Shown here one piece after another: positions 10,694 through 20,723 of a stretch of 64,000 bases of DNA (position 1 is the stretch's first letter; each line of letters starts with the position of its first letter). The notes under the pieces were generated by a model, which was not told the origin of the DNA, ran no database searches, and worked only from the letters and a program-made list of their open reading frames with translations. The stretch lies in NCBI RefSeq assembly GCF_001654855.1, contig NZ_LXEN01000094.1, forward strand, positions 1-64,000, given 5' to 3'. The DNA comes from Proteus myxofaciens ATCC 19692 (GTDB lineage Bacteria > Pseudomonadota > Gammaproteobacteria > Enterobacterales > Enterobacteriaceae). Made by a program: the position numbers and the translations under genes.

Positions 10694-11613
10694 GCGAATC
10701 TATTGAAATACCAGAAACACTCTCATCAGTATATGAACAATTCTTACGATATATTCAGGTTGAGCGTCGATTAAGCCCAGTAACAATTACAGGTTATCGT
10801 CGTCAATTATTGGCTTTAGCTCAGATGATGGTTGCCATGAAGATAACCGATTGGTCATCACTAGAAAGCCAGCATGTTCGTATGTTATTAGCCAAAAGCC
10901 ACCGTAGTGGCTTACAACCGACGAGTTTAGCCTTACGCTTTTCTGCTTTACGTAGTTTTCTTGACTGGCAAGTTGCTCAGAAAATGCGAGAAGTTAATCC
11001 CGCAAAAGGTATTCGTACCCCTAAAGCAGGGCGACATCTTCCTAAAAATATGGATGTGGATGAAGTTAGCCAATTAATGAATATTGATTTAAAAGATCCA
11101 TTATCTGTCAGAGATAGAACCATGCTTGAAGTTATGTATGGTGCAGGTTTACGTCTGTCTGAGTTAACCGGTCTTAATCTCAATGATATTGATCTACAAG
11201 AGTGCGAAGTTCGAGTTTTAGGGAAAGGAAGTAAAGAGCGTAAAGTCCCTTTAGGTAGAAAAGCGGTAGAATGGTTACAAAATTGGCTTCCTATGAGAGA
11301 GCTCTATTCACCTGAAGATAAGGCGATATTTATCTCAACCCAAAGTGGCAAGCGTTTATCAGTACGTAGTGTACAAAAACGATTTGAAATTTGGGGCGTT
11401 AAACAAGGGGTAAATAGCCATGTTAATCCTCACAAGCTACGCCATTCATTTGCAACACATCTACTAGAGTCGAGTGGTGATTTACGTGCAGTTCAAGAGC
11501 TATTAGGGCACGCTAATTTATCCACAACGCAAGTCTATACTCACTTAGATTTCCAACATTTAGCCAAAGTTTATGATGCTGCTCATCCGAGAGCTAAGAG
11601 AGAAAAATCATAA
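10690..11613 (+). CDS. xerC: Tyrosine recombinase XerC
   Basis: 307 aa from the ATG at 10690, which overlaps the yigA stop and has CAAGG upstream. The frame extends five more codons but this start fits better. With XerD it resolves chromosome dimers at dif. The catalytic set is complete: Arg in GAGLRLSEL, Lys in GKGSKERK, His and Arg in [10 protein letters not shown], His in LLGHANLS and Tyr in TQVYTHLDF. It is a housekeeping recombinase, not a sign of a mobile element. Confidence 0.96.
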   Translation: MSESIEIPETLSSVYEQFLRYIQVERRLSPVTITGYRRQLLALAQMMVAMKITDWSSLESQHVRMLLAKSHRSGLQPTSLALRFSALRSFLDWQVAQKMREVNPAKGIRTPKAGRHLPKNMDVDEVSQLMNIDLKDPLSVRDRTMLEVMYGAGLRLSELTGLNLNDIDLQECEVRVLGKGSKERKVPLGRKAVEWLQNWLPMRELYSPEDKAIFISTQSGKRLSVRSVQKRFEIWGVKQGVNSHVNPHKLRHSFATHLLESSGDLRAVQELLGHANLSTTQVYTHLDFQHLAKVYDAAHPRAKREKS

Positions 11614-12329
11614 TGCATTTCTACCGAACTCTGATGCCCATTGAAGCGATGACATTCGATTTAGATGATACGCTTTATGACAATGTACCTGTGATGGATA
11701 AAACGGAGCAAGAAACACTACAATTTATTCGTCAATATGATGCGCGCTTTAATCATTTTACTGAACAACATATTGATAAGTATAAAAAACCTTTGCTAGA
11801 AAACGACCCTGAGATTTTCCATGATATAACGCATTGGCGCTGGCTTGCTGCAAAAAATATGCTACTTGATTATGGTTATAGTGAAGAGAAAGCAAAGCAA
11901 GGTGCTGATGACATTATGGCACATTTCGCTTATTGGCGTAGTGCGATTGATGTACCTAAAAAAACACATGAAGTACTCGCTAAATTAGCGCAAAAAATAC
12001 CGTTAATTGCAATTACTAATGGTAATGCACAGCCGTGTCATTGTGGATTAGGTGACTATTTTTCTCATATCTTAAAAGCAGGTCCTGATGGGCGTTCTAA
12101 GCCTTATCCTGATATGTTTGATAAAGCAGCATCGTTATTAAATTTACCGCATCAACGAATTTTGCATGTAGGCGATCACCTTGTGACTGATGTTGAAGGT
12201 GCTATTCGTAGTGGTTTACAGGCATGTTGGATTAATCTCAATAATCGTAACTTATTCCAAAATAATGAAACAAGAGTGATCCCACATATTGAAATCAACG
12301 ATTTACGTTATCTTACTGAATTAGTTTAA
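11613..12329 (+). CDS. yigB: YigB, HAD-family phosphatase (riboflavin pathway)
   Basis: 238 aa. HAD motif I is FDLDDTLYDN (about residues 15-24), motif II ITNGN and motif IV HVGDHLVTD. E. coli YigB dephosphorylates 5-amino-6-ribitylamino-uracil phosphate for riboflavin synthesis and also acts on FMN. It starts on the last base of the xerC stop (TAATG), so translation is probably coupled. Confidence 0.93.
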   Translation: MHFYRTLMPIEAMTFDLDDTLYDNVPVMDKTEQETLQFIRQYDARFNHFTEQHIDKYKKPLLENDPEIFHDITHWRWLAAKNMLLDYGYSEEKAKQGADDIMAHFAYWRSAIDVPKKTHEVLAKLAQKIPLIAITNGNAQPCHCGLGDYFSHILKAGPDGRSKPYPDMFDKAASLLNLPHQRILHVGDHLVTDVEGAIRSGLQACWINLNNRNLFQNNETRVIPHIEINDLRYLTELV

Positions 12330-12430
12330 TGTGACTTTCAGCAAACATCTTTATGAATTAGTCCTTTTCAATGGGCTTTATTTTGCTTAACAGGTAAAAT
12401 CCTGTTAGTTTGTTGCATATTAATAATTTT

Positions 12431-12446
12431 CTGTACATATCCACAG
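12431..12446 (+). promoter_or_regulatory. LexA (SOS) box of uvrD
   Basis: CTGT-ACATATCC-ACAG is a full match to CTGT-N8-ACAG and lies 30 bases before the uvrD ATG, over the likely -10 region. uvrD is an SOS gene in E. coli with a box in the same place. Confidence 0.9.
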
Positions 12447-12476
12447 TATTTTCTCTCCACTAAATGATTGGTAATT

Positions 12477-14633
12477 ATGGACGTCTCATATCTGCTTGAA
12501 GGCCTTAACGATAAACAGCGCGAAGCGGTTGCTGCACCGCGTGTCAATATGCTGGTACTTGCAGGAGCAGGTAGTGGTAAAACGCGTGTATTAGTACATC
12601 GTATTGCTTGGTTACTTTCGGTTGAGCAAGCTTCTCCTTTCTCCATTATTGCTGTCACATTTACCAATAAAGCAGCCGCAGAAATGCGTCATCGCATTGA
12701 AGATTTAATTGGTACGAGCCAAGGAGGAATGTGGATAGGGACTTTCCATAGTCTAGCGCATCGCTTATTACGAGCGCATTATCTTGATGCGGGTTTACCA
12801 CAAGACTTTCAAATTATTGATAGCGATGACCAATATCGCTTAATTCGTCGTATTGTTAAATCAATGAACCTTGATGATAAACAATGGCCTGCACGTCAAG
12901 GTATGTGGTATATCAATGGTAAAAAAGATGAAGGTTTACGACCTCAACATATACAAACTTATGGTAATCCTGTTGAAACGACATGGCTAAAAGTTTATCA
13001 AGCTTATCAAGAAGCTTGTGATCGCGCTGGATTAGTCGACTTTGCGGAGCTTTTACTGCGAGCACATGAACTTTGGTTAAATAAACCGCAAATTTTAGAA
13101 CATTATCAGCATCGATTTACCAATATTCTTGTTGATGAGTTCCAAGATACGAACAATATTCAATATGCATGGATAAGAATGTTAGCTGGGCAAACTGGCA
13201 AAGTGATGATAGTGGGAGATGATGATCAATCTATCTATGGCTGGCGCGGTGCTCAAGTTGAAAATATTCAAAATTTCTTAAATGAATTCCCAGGTGCGCA
13301 GACGATTCGTTTAGAACAAAATTATCGCTCTACTAGCACGATTTTAAAAGCAGCTAATGCATTAATTGCCAATAATAGCGATAGATTAGGCAAAAATCTT
13401 TGGACTGAAGATGATGAAGGTGAGCCTATCTCACTTTACTGTGCCTTCAATGATTTAGATGAAGCACGTTATGTTGCTGGTCGAATTAAACGCTGGCAAG
13501 AAGACGGTGGAGCGCTATCTGATTGTGCCATCCTTTATCGTAGTAATGCGCAATCTCGTGTCATGGAAGAAGCATTATTACAAGCGAACATGCCATATCG
13601 TATTTATGGCGGTCAGCGCTTCTTTGAACGTCAAGAAATTAAAGATGCGCTCTCTTATATGCGCTTAACCGCTAATCGTCATGATGATGCCTCTTTTGAG
13701 CGTGTTGTGAATACACCAACACGAGGCATTGGCGATAGAACGCTTGATATTGTTCGCCAAGTTGCAAGAGAAAACCAGATAACATTATGGGAAAGTGCGC
13801 TTCATGTCATTGAACATAAAATGTTAGCAGGAAGAGCGACAGCCGCGATACAACGCTTTTTAGAACTGATAGAGACATTGAGTAGTGAAACGGCTGATAT
13901 GCCTTTACATGTGCAAACAGACCGAATTATTCGTGACTCAGGTTTAAAGGCTATGTACGAACAAGAGAAAGGCGAAAAAGCTCAAGCACGAATTGAAAAC
14001 CTTGAAGAGCTTGTCACCGCTACTCGTCAATTTAGTTACCAAGATGAAGACGAAGATTTAATGCCATTACAAGCTTTCCTTTCCCATGCTGCCTTAGAAT
14101 CAGGAGAAGGACAAGCTGATGCTTATCAAGATGCCGTTCAATTGATGACATTGCACTCAGCAAAAGGTCTTGAGTTTTTACAAGTATTTATTGTTGGTGT
14201 TGAAGAAGGTATGTTCCCAAGTCAAATGTCATTAGATGAAGGTGGGCGTTTAGAAGAAGAGCGTCGTCTCGCTTATGTGGGGGTTACGCGTGCAATGAAA
14301 AAACTCACACTGACATATGCAGAAAATCGTCGTTTATATGGTAAAGAAGTCAGCCATCGTCCTTCTCGTTTTATTGGTGAACTGCCTGCTGAATGTGTTG
14401 AAGAAGTGCGTTTAAGAGCGACAGTTTCACGTCCTGTTAATCATCATCGCTTAGGTACACCAATAATGAGTAATGACAGTGGGTATTCACTAGGGCAACG
14501 AGTTAAACACCCTAAATTTGGTGAGGGCACTATCATTAATATTGAAGGCAGTGGCGAGCATTGTCGCTTACAAATCGCTTTTAATGGTGAAGGAATTAAA
14601 TGGCTGGTGGCGGCTTTTGCTCGATTAGAATAA
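12477..14633 (+). CDS. uvrD: DNA helicase II (UvrD)
   Basis: 718 aa from the ATG at 12477, giving MDVSYLLEGLNDKQREAV as in E. coli (720 aa). The frame begins three codons earlier. It is a 3'-5' superfamily 1 helicase of nucleotide excision and mismatch repair, working here with MutL at 32129. Motifs: Walker A AGAGSGKTR (about 29-37), DEFQDTN, DDDQSIYGWRGA, TLHSAKGLEF and VTRAMKKLTL. The C-terminal Tudor-like domain that binds RNA polymerase is present. Expression is LexA-controlled. Confidence 0.97.
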   Translation: MDVSYLLEGLNDKQREAVAAPRVNMLVLAGAGSGKTRVLVHRIAWLLSVEQASPFSIIAVTFTNKAAAEMRHRIEDLIGTSQGGMWIGTFHSLAHRLLRAHYLDAGLPQDFQIIDSDDQYRLIRRIVKSMNLDDKQWPARQGMWYINGKKDEGLRPQHIQTYGNPVETTWLKVYQAYQEACDRAGLVDFAELLLRAHELWLNKPQILEHYQHRFTNILVDEFQDTNNIQYAWIRMLAGQTGKVMIVGDDDQSIYGWRGAQVENIQNFLNEFPGAQTIRLEQNYRSTSTILKAANALIANNSDRLGKNLWTEDDEGEPISLYCAFNDLDEARYVAGRIKRWQEDGGALSDCAILYRSNAQSRVMEEALLQANMPYRIYGGQRFFERQEIKDALSYMRLTANRHDDASFERVVNTPTRGIGDRTLDIVRQVARENQITLWESALHVIEHKMLAGRATAAIQRFLELIETLSSETADMPLHVQTDRIIRDSGLKAMYEQEKGEKAQARIENLEELVTATRQFSYQDEDEDLMPLQAFLSHAALESGEGQADAYQDAVQLMTLHSAKGLEFLQVFIVGVEEGMFPSQMSLDEGGRLEEERRLAYVGVTRAMKKLTLTYAENRRLYGKEVSHRPSRFIGELPAECVEEVRLRATVSRPVNHHRLGTPIMSNDSGYSLGQRVKHPKFGEGTIINIEGSGEHCRLQIAFNGEGIKWLVAAFARLE

Positions 14634-14673
14634 TCAAAAAATAAAGCATAATAACGTCAACGTATCAAAATAC

Positions 14674-14713
14674 GCCCCTATGTGCAGACTTATGCAGATA
14701 GGGGCTTTTTTTT
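14674..14713 (+). terminator. uvrD terminator
   Basis: GCCCCTA pairs with TAGGGGC with further inner pairing (TGCA on both sides), followed by eight Ts. Confidence 0.9.
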
Positions 14714-14777
14714 AAGGTGAGAGAAACCGCCATTACATAATAATTCATAAAATAATATCAATTGAGGATTTTACTTT

Positions 14778-15155
14778 ATGAAAATATCTGGAATATCTAC
14801 GTATTTCCCTGTCTTAAACACTATGTATTTAAATGATATCTCACCAACGGTTCCATCTTGTGATATTGATAACTTATCGCCGAATGAACTCGATACTTAT
14901 CATGCTTCAAAGATAGAAACAAAAACAGACGATTTATATACACATATACTGAAATACCAACAAGAAATGGTGCCTTATCTCAATATTTTTTATTTGGTAT
15001 TACAAGGGAGTGTGCGTATTTTTAATGGACCCATGAATACAATAAATAGAACATGGCGTTACGTGGAAAGAATGGGGGGAAGATCTTTTTTAAATGAAAA
15101 GAAACGATTTACTTCCGCTTTCATTCTCGGTATTGAAAATGAAGCGGAAGAGTAA
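14778..15155 (+). CDS. Hypothetical protein, 125 aa
   Basis: Not recognised. It has a GAGG ribosome site about ten bases before the ATG and a terminator of the previous gene upstream, so it is a separate transcription unit. It has no signal peptide. One mildly hydrophobic stretch (about residues 65-82, rich in Y, L, F and V) precedes a basic segment (RTWRYVERMGGR) and an acidic C-terminus. It occupies the place where E. coli has corA between uvrD and rarD, but it is not CorA-like: no GMN motif and only one weak hydrophobic segment. It may be Proteus-specific. Confidence 0.6.
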   Translation: MKISGISTYFPVLNTMYLNDISPTVPSCDIDNLSPNELDTYHASKIETKTDDLYTHILKYQQEMVPYLNIFYLVLQGSVRIFNGPMNTINRTWRYVERMGGRSFLNEKKRFTSAFILGIENEAEE

Positions 15156-15164
15156 ACAATGGGG

Positions 15165-16058
15165 TTAACTACGTCTTAAACGACGTTGGGTATAAAGCGC
15201 ATCTAACGTAAATAAGATAAGAGCAACCCAAATAAAGCCAAAGGTTACTAAACGCTCTGCATCGATATGTTCACCATAAACCATAACCGCGAGGATGAAC
15301 ATTAATGTTGGACCAATATATTGGAAAAAGCCCAATGTGGATAAGCGTAAATGTTGTGCAGCTTCAGTAAAAAGTAATAATGGTATGGTTGTAATAATAC
15401 CTGCTGCAATGAGTAACGTATTCAGAGACCAGCTATTTTCTATCATGTTACTGGTAGGTGAATGCGTAAAGAATGAAATATATATTAATGCCACGGGGAA
15501 TAGCCATAATGTTTCGATGGTCATCCCCGTTTGTGCATCTACGCCTAATTTTTTACGCAATAAGCCATATAAGCCAAATGTCACCGCTAAACTTAATCCA
15601 ATCACTGGCACTGATCCAAATTGCCATAGTTGAATAAATACACCCGTAAAGGCAAGCCCTACTGCAATCCACTGCATACGACGAAAACGCTCACCTAAAA
15701 AGAGCATACCAAAGAGTACGTTAACCAAGGGATTAATAAAGTAGCCAAGGCTTGCTTCAAGCATAAAGCCGTGATTGACGGCCCATATATAGATAAGCCA
15801 ATTACTTGCAATAATGACGGCGGTTAATGCTAATACGAGAATTTTTTTAGGTTGACGCATCAATTGGCGTAAATAAGGCCAATGGCGCGTTAATGTCATT
15901 AAAATCAACATAAATAGGAACGACCATAAAACACGATGTGTTAAGATCTCTTCTGCTGGCACTTCTTGAATACTTTTAAAATAGACAGGGGCAATACCCC
16001 AGATAAAATAGGCGCCTAAAGCACACAGAACGCCTTTCATCGTATTTTTCTGGCTCAT
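15165..16058 (-). CDS. rarD: RarD, EamA/DMT-family transporter
   Basis: 297 aa with about ten hydrophobic helices in two EamA repeats. Sequence such as AYFIWGIAPVYFK, HRVLWSFLFM and LEASLGYFINPLVNVLFG is close to E. coli RarD. The substrate is unknown; the old name refers to chloramphenicol sensitivity. It converges with the 125-aa ORF with a gap of 9 bp. Confidence 0.95.
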   Translation of the reverse strand: MSQKNTMKGVLCALGAYFIWGIAPVYFKSIQEVPAEEILTHRVLWSFLFMLILMTLTRHWPYLRQLMRQPKKILVLALTAVIIASNWLIYIWAVNHGFMLEASLGYFINPLVNVLFGMLFLGERFRRMQWIAVGLAFTGVFIQLWQFGSVPVIGLSLAVTFGLYGLLRKKLGVDAQTGMTIETLWLFPVALIYISFFTHSPTSNMIENSWSLNTLLIAAGIITTIPLLLFTEAAQHLRLSTLGFFQYIGPTLMFILAVMVYGEHIDAERLVTFGFIWVALILFTLDALYTQRRLRRS

Positions 16059-16191
16059 GCTATCTCTGGAATTGATGGAAAAGAAAAGAGTGACAGGGCG
16101 TTATACCCAATGACATTCTCTAATGTGTCATTAGGTATGCAATTTTACAAGTAATTAATAATAATCTAATCATTATATTATTAAATGGATA

Positions 16192-16659
16192 TCAGCCAAC
16201 AAGATAAGTCGCTGTTCCACTAGCAATATGTATTTGTTTTTCATTATGTAATTCGACGCGAGCAACAGAGACTTTATTGCCACTACGTAAGATATGACTA
16301 CTTGCAGTAAAACATTCCCCACGTCCTGGGCGTAAATAATCAACGCGTAAATCAATAGTCCCCATTTTAGACAGTTTCTGCTCAAGTCCTGATTGGGATA
16401 TCGGTGCTATACGAGTGAGAGCATTTCCCACACAAACTAATCCGGCACTAACATCTAAAACTGATGCTATCATGCCACCATGTAAGATACGCTGCGCGAT
16501 ATTACCTACTAGTTTATCTTGGTAACGAAATTGAATTTCTGCATAATCCTTTTCAAAGCGGATTAATTCTAGGCCAATAAGCTGATTAAATGGCATTTGA
16601 TAAACAAAAACATGACCAATTAAGGCTTGAGCTTCTTCTAGTGTTAATTGCTTTTCCAT
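16192..16659 (-). CDS. yigI: YigI, hotdog-fold thioesterase
   Basis: 155 aa, the same length as E. coli YigI. It has a PaaI-type hotdog fold with the conserved loop-helix [15 protein letters not shown] and the strand [15 protein letters not shown]. coli YigI hydrolyses medium- to long-chain acyl-CoA. A strong GGAGGG precedes the ATG. It lies 133 bp upstream of rarD on the same strand and diverges from pldA. Confidence 0.93.
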   Translation of the reverse strand: MEKQLTLEEAQALIGHVFVYQMPFNQLIGLELIRFEKDYAEIQFRYQDKLVGNIAQRILHGGMIASVLDVSAGLVCVGNALTRIAPISQSGLEQKLSKMGTIDLRVDYLRPGRGECFTASSHILRSGNKVSVARVELHNEKQIHIASGTATYLVG

Positions 16660-16872
16660 TGAGATTGCCCTCCGATATAAGATTATAAGGTTAATTAAAT
16701 GTTAATGATACATGACGAAAATGTCATTTTCCATTTCGCTTATAAATACATCGGCATGAAAATATACAGGATTTAATGGGAATAACGTGTAAAATATGGT
16801 CGATAAGTGTAATACGACACATTTATAGGTACTCACTCGACGTTATTTCATAATGAGACAGGATAATTAACT

Positions 16873-17748
16873 ATGTGTTACATCCGTTCTTTACTTGCGG
16901 TGTCTTTATTTTATCCAGTATGGGGTTTTGCATCAGCAACACAGGTATCAACCTCTCCTGCACCGCTTGTTCAGGGCAGTATAATTTCTGGATTATTACA
17001 AAAATATGATTCACCTTTTGTTCTTTATCCTTATGAATCCAATTATATTCTTTATACCGATACCTCAGATATGAATAAAGAGGCTATTCAAAGTTATGAT
17101 TGGGGCAATAAGGCTAAAAAAGATGAGGTAAAATTCCAAATAAGTCTCGCTTTCCCATTATGGCGAGGTATTGCTGGTGAGAATTCTGTGCTTGCTGCTT
17201 CTTATACCCAGCGCTCTTGGTGGCAATTTAGCAATAAAAAAGAATCATCCCCTTTTCGTGAAACCAATTATGAACCTCAAATTTTTCTAGGTTGGGCTAC
17301 AGATTATCAATTTGCAGGATGGACCTTACGCGAAATTGAGACAGGTCTTAATCATGAATCCAATGGGCGCTCTGATCCTACTTCCCGTAGTTGGAACCGT
17401 GTTTATGCTCGATTTATGGCGCAAAAAGGCAATTTTCAGTTGGATTTAAAACCATGGTATCGGTTTAACGAAAGTGAAAAAAATGATGATAATCCAGAGA
17501 TAAATCGGTATATGGGTTATTATCGTTTAAAAGCAGGTTATCGTTTAGGTGAGAGTGTGATAACCGCGACAGGGCGTTATAACTGGAATAGTGGTTATGG
17601 CGCAGCAGAATTAGGCTGGAGCTATCCTATCACCAAGCATGTCCGTTTTTATACACAACTCTTTAGTGGATATGGCGAATCTATGATTGATTATAATTTT
17701 CGCCAAACTCGCTTCGGTGTTGGTGTGATGCTTAATGATATGCTGTAA
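16873..17748 (+). CDS. pldA: Outer-membrane phospholipase A (OMPLA)
   Basis: 291 aa. The signal peptide is about residues 1-22 and the mature part is a 12-stranded barrel ending in Leu. The catalytic triad is visible as His161 and Ser163 (NHESNGRSD) and Asn175 (SRSWN). It dimerises with calcium and removes phospholipids misplaced in the outer leaflet. It is followed by its own terminator and then recQ, as in E. coli. Confidence 0.97.
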   Translation: MCYIRSLLAVSLFYPVWGFASATQVSTSPAPLVQGSIISGLLQKYDSPFVLYPYESNYILYTDTSDMNKEAIQSYDWGNKAKKDEVKFQISLAFPLWRGIAGENSVLAASYTQRSWWQFSNKKESSPFRETNYEPQIFLGWATDYQFAGWTLREIETGLNHESNGRSDPTSRSWNRVYARFMAQKGNFQLDLKPWYRFNESEKNDDNPEINRYMGYYRLKAGYRLGESVITATGRYNWNSGYGAAELGWSYPITKHVRFYTQLFSGYGESMIDYNFRQTRFGVGVMLNDML

Positions 17749-17789
17749 TTTTTTTTATTCTAGGGTAGCATAGTTTAATAATTGATGAT

Positions 17790-17818
17790 GGCACCTGCTT
17801 ATCGGTGCCTTTTCTTTT
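17790..17818 (+). terminator. pldA terminator
   Basis: GGCACC pairs with GGTGCC around an 8-base loop, followed by TTTTCTTTT. Confidence 0.8.
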
Positions 17819-17859
17819 ACTTCTCATCATAGTTGCCATCAGCTTTTCAGAGGAACGAC

Positions 17860-19689
17860 GTGTCCACAGCAGAAGTTCTTAATTCAATACCGTCAGCTCA
17901 GGTTATTTTGCGTGATACTTTTGGTTATCAGCAATTTCGCCCTGGTCAACAAGAGATAATTGATACCATTACAGCAGGACGTGATTGTTTAGTGGTCATG
18001 CCTACAGGTGGAGGAAAATCGCTTTGCTATCAAATTCCTGCACTTTTATTAAATGGTCTCACCATGGTTATCTCTCCTTTAATTTCTTTAATGAAAGATC
18101 AGGTAGATCAACTTTGCTTACATGGTGTGGAAGCGGCTTATCTTAATTCAACGCAAAGCCGTGAAGAACAAATTGATATTCAAGCACGTTGTCAAAATGG
18201 TGAAATAAAACTGTTGTATATTGCGCCTGAGCGTTTAATGATGGATAGCTTTCTTCATCATTTAGTGCAATGGAAACCCGCATTATTGGCGGTTGATGAA
18301 GCACACTGTATTTCGCAGTGGGGACATGATTTTCGACCAGAATATCGAGGTATTGGGCTATTAAGGCAATATTTACCCGATGTTCCTATTATTGCATTAA
18401 CAGCAACGGCAGATAATACAACGCGGTTTGATATTATTAACCAGTTAGCGTTGCGTGATCCTTTAGTACATATCAGTAGCTTTGATAGACCGAATATTCG
18501 TTACACCTTAGTTGAGAAATATAAACCTCTTGATCAACTTTGGCTTTTTATCCGCGGACAAAAAGGTAAGTCAGGCATTATCTACTGTAACAGTCGCAAC
18601 AAAGTCGAAGAAACCGCAGAGCGATTGAGTAAACGAGGATTAAGTGTTGCGGCTTATCATGCGGGACTTGAAATAGCGCAACGTGCACAAGTACAAGATG
18701 CATTTCAACGCGATGATCTACAAATTGTGGTTGCAACGGTTGCCTTTGGTATGGGTATTAATAAGCCTAATGTTCGATTTGTTGTGCATTTTGATATTCC
18801 TCGCAATATTGAATCTTATTACCAAGAAACAGGGCGAGCAGGGCGCGATGGATTGCCCGCAGAAGCCGTTTTATTTTACGATCCTGCTGATATGGCATGG
18901 TTATATCGTTGCTTAGATGAAAAGCCAGAGAGTAATCAAAAGGCCATTGAAACTCATAAGCTAAATGCAATGGGGGCTTTTGCGCAAGCACAGACATGTC
19001 GGCGCTTAGTTCTGCTAAATTACTTTGATGAACATCGTCAAACGGTTTGTGGAAACTGTGATATTTGTCTTGATCCACCAAAACAATACGATGGTTTACT
19101 TGATGCGCAAAAAGCGTTGTCGTGCATTTATCGAACAGGCCAACATTTTGGTATTGGCTATATTGTTGAAATTTTAAGAGGGGCGAATAATCAACGCATT
19201 CGTGATGCAGGGCATGATTCATTACCTGTTTATGGTATCGGCAAAGCACAAAGCCATGAGCATTGGGTAAGTGTATTACGCCAATTAATACATCTAGGTA
19301 TGGTGACTCAAAATATTGTTCATCGTTCAGCCTTGCAGTTAACCGAAATGGCAAGGCCTATATTGCGAGGTGAGGTTCCTTTGCAATTAGCAGTGCCTCG
19401 TTTATTAACACCTACAAAAAGCCGAAATCAACCAACAAAACACAGCCATAGACAGTACGATAGGAAATTATTTGCGAAACTCAGAAAATTACGTAAATCT
19501 ATTGCTGATGAAGAAAATATTCCGCCATTTGTGGTCTTTAATGATGTCACACTGATTGAAATGGCAGAGCAGTGCCCTGTTTACCCTGATGAATTACTGT
19601 TAATCAACGGTGTAGGACAACGCAAATTAGAGCGATTTGGTCCTGCGTTTATGACTCTTATTCGTGACCATATCGAGGGTTTTGAATAA
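17860..19689 (+). CDS. recQ: ATP-dependent DNA helicase RecQ
   Basis: 609 aa from GTG at 17860, chosen because AGAGGA lies just upstream and the product reads STAEVLN like the E. coli protein, which is also 609 aa. A TTG nine codons earlier is less likely. It is a 3'-5' helicase of the RecF pathway. Walker A PTGGGKSLC, box DEAHCISQWGHDFRPEY, the zinc site with CGNCDIC, a winged helix and a C-terminal HRDC domain are all present. Confidence 0.96.
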   Translation: MSTAEVLNSIPSAQVILRDTFGYQQFRPGQQEIIDTITAGRDCLVVMPTGGGKSLCYQIPALLLNGLTMVISPLISLMKDQVDQLCLHGVEAAYLNSTQSREEQIDIQARCQNGEIKLLYIAPERLMMDSFLHHLVQWKPALLAVDEAHCISQWGHDFRPEYRGIGLLRQYLPDVPIIALTATADNTTRFDIINQLALRDPLVHISSFDRPNIRYTLVEKYKPLDQLWLFIRGQKGKSGIIYCNSRNKVEETAERLSKRGLSVAAYHAGLEIAQRAQVQDAFQRDDLQIVVATVAFGMGINKPNVRFVVHFDIPRNIESYYQETGRAGRDGLPAEAVLFYDPADMAWLYRCLDEKPESNQKAIETHKLNAMGAFAQAQTCRRLVLLNYFDEHRQTVCGNCDICLDPPKQYDGLLDAQKALSCIYRTGQHFGIGYIVEILRGANNQRIRDAGHDSLPVYGIGKAQSHEHWVSVLRQLIHLGMVTQNIVHRSALQLTEMARPILRGEVPLQLAVPRLLTPTKSRNQPTKHSHRQYDRKLFAKLRKLRKSIADEENIPPFVVFNDVTLIEMAEQCPVYPDELLLINGVGQRKLERFGPAFMTLIRDHIEGFE

Positions 19690-19706
19690 CACAATAAGGA
19701 GAGCCA

Positions 19707-20711
19707 ATGACAACCACTCTTTTTAAACATTCGTGGTTATCTCGTGAAAAGCAATTTTCTGCTTTTGCGAATGGCGTCTTATTGGATTTTTGGAATCAAC
19801 GCCATGAAGGTGAATTTGTGGGGGTTGATGACAAAATAATTCGCTATGTTAGTTGGCGCTCGCCATCTCATCATAAAGCACTTGTTATCTCCTCAGGCCG
19901 TAGCGAGAGCTATGTAAAATATCCTGAAGTCGCTTTTGATTTCTTTCATCTTGGTTACGATATTTTTCTGATTGACCATCGCGGTCAAGGGCTATCAGAC
20001 CGTTTACTTGAAGATAGTCAAAAAGGACATGTAGAGAAATTTAGTGATTATATTGATGATTTTTCAATATTTGTTGATACCGTTGTATTACCTCATCAAT
20101 ATAAACATTATTTTGCACTTGCCCACTCTATGGGCGGTGCTATTTTAGCGGGATACCTTTTAAGAAAACCTCATATTTTTAAAGCAGCCGCTTTATGTGC
20201 GCCAATGTTTGGTATTAATTTACCGATACCACGGTGGGTTGCTAATTTCTTAGTCAATAGGGCTGAACAAAGCTTATCAGAAAGAAATAATTACGCAGTA
20301 TCAACAGGAAAATGGTTTCCACTACCTTTTATCCTTAATGTGTTAACTCACAGTCATGAAAGATACCGTCGTTATTTACGATATTATGCGGATTTCCCTG
20401 CACTACGTTTAGGCGGTCCCACTTATCATTGGATTGGTGAAAGCCTAAAAGCGGGAGATTGGTTGATAGAACATGCGGGAGAGATAGATACCCCTTTATT
20501 AATTCTCGAAGCAGAGCACGATAAGGTGGTAGATAATCGGGAGCTAAGGGCTTTCTGTGAAGGTTATAGTCAGTCCAGAACAAGAGAAAAAAAACAAAAA
20601 TTGCCACTGGTGATTAAGGGTGCGCATCATGAAATCTTGTTCGAAATAGATAAGCTACGCTCACAAGCACTTAATAAAATTTGTGAGTTTTATGATAGGC
20701 ATTTATTTTAA
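19707..20711 (+). CDS. pldB: Lysophospholipase L2
   Basis: 334 aa alpha/beta hydrolase. The nucleophile elbow is AHSMGGA (Ser about 147) and the catalytic His is probably in KGAHHEILFE near the C-terminus. It hydrolyses lysophospholipids at the inner membrane. It starts 17 bp after recQ with AAGGAG, so it is likely cotranscribed. In E. coli rhtC and rhtB separate recQ from pldB and here they are missing. Confidence 0.94.
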   Translation: MTTTLFKHSWLSREKQFSAFANGVLLDFWNQRHEGEFVGVDDKIIRYVSWRSPSHHKALVISSGRSESYVKYPEVAFDFFHLGYDIFLIDHRGQGLSDRLLEDSQKGHVEKFSDYIDDFSIFVDTVVLPHQYKHYFALAHSMGGAILAGYLLRKPHIFKAAALCAPMFGINLPIPRWVANFLVNRAEQSLSERNNYAVSTGKWFPLPFILNVLTHSHERYRRYLRYYADFPALRLGGPTYHWIGESLKAGDWLIEHAGEIDTPLLILEAEHDKVVDNRELRAFCEGYSQSRTREKKQKLPLVIKGAHHEILFEIDKLRSQALNKICEFYDRHLF

Positions 20712-20723
20712 TCAGGAAAGTGT

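Noticed and set aside
10690-11613. Integrase of a mobile element
   Set aside because: The tyrosine recombinase is XerC by sequence and by its yigA-xerC-yigB context, a housekeeping gene.
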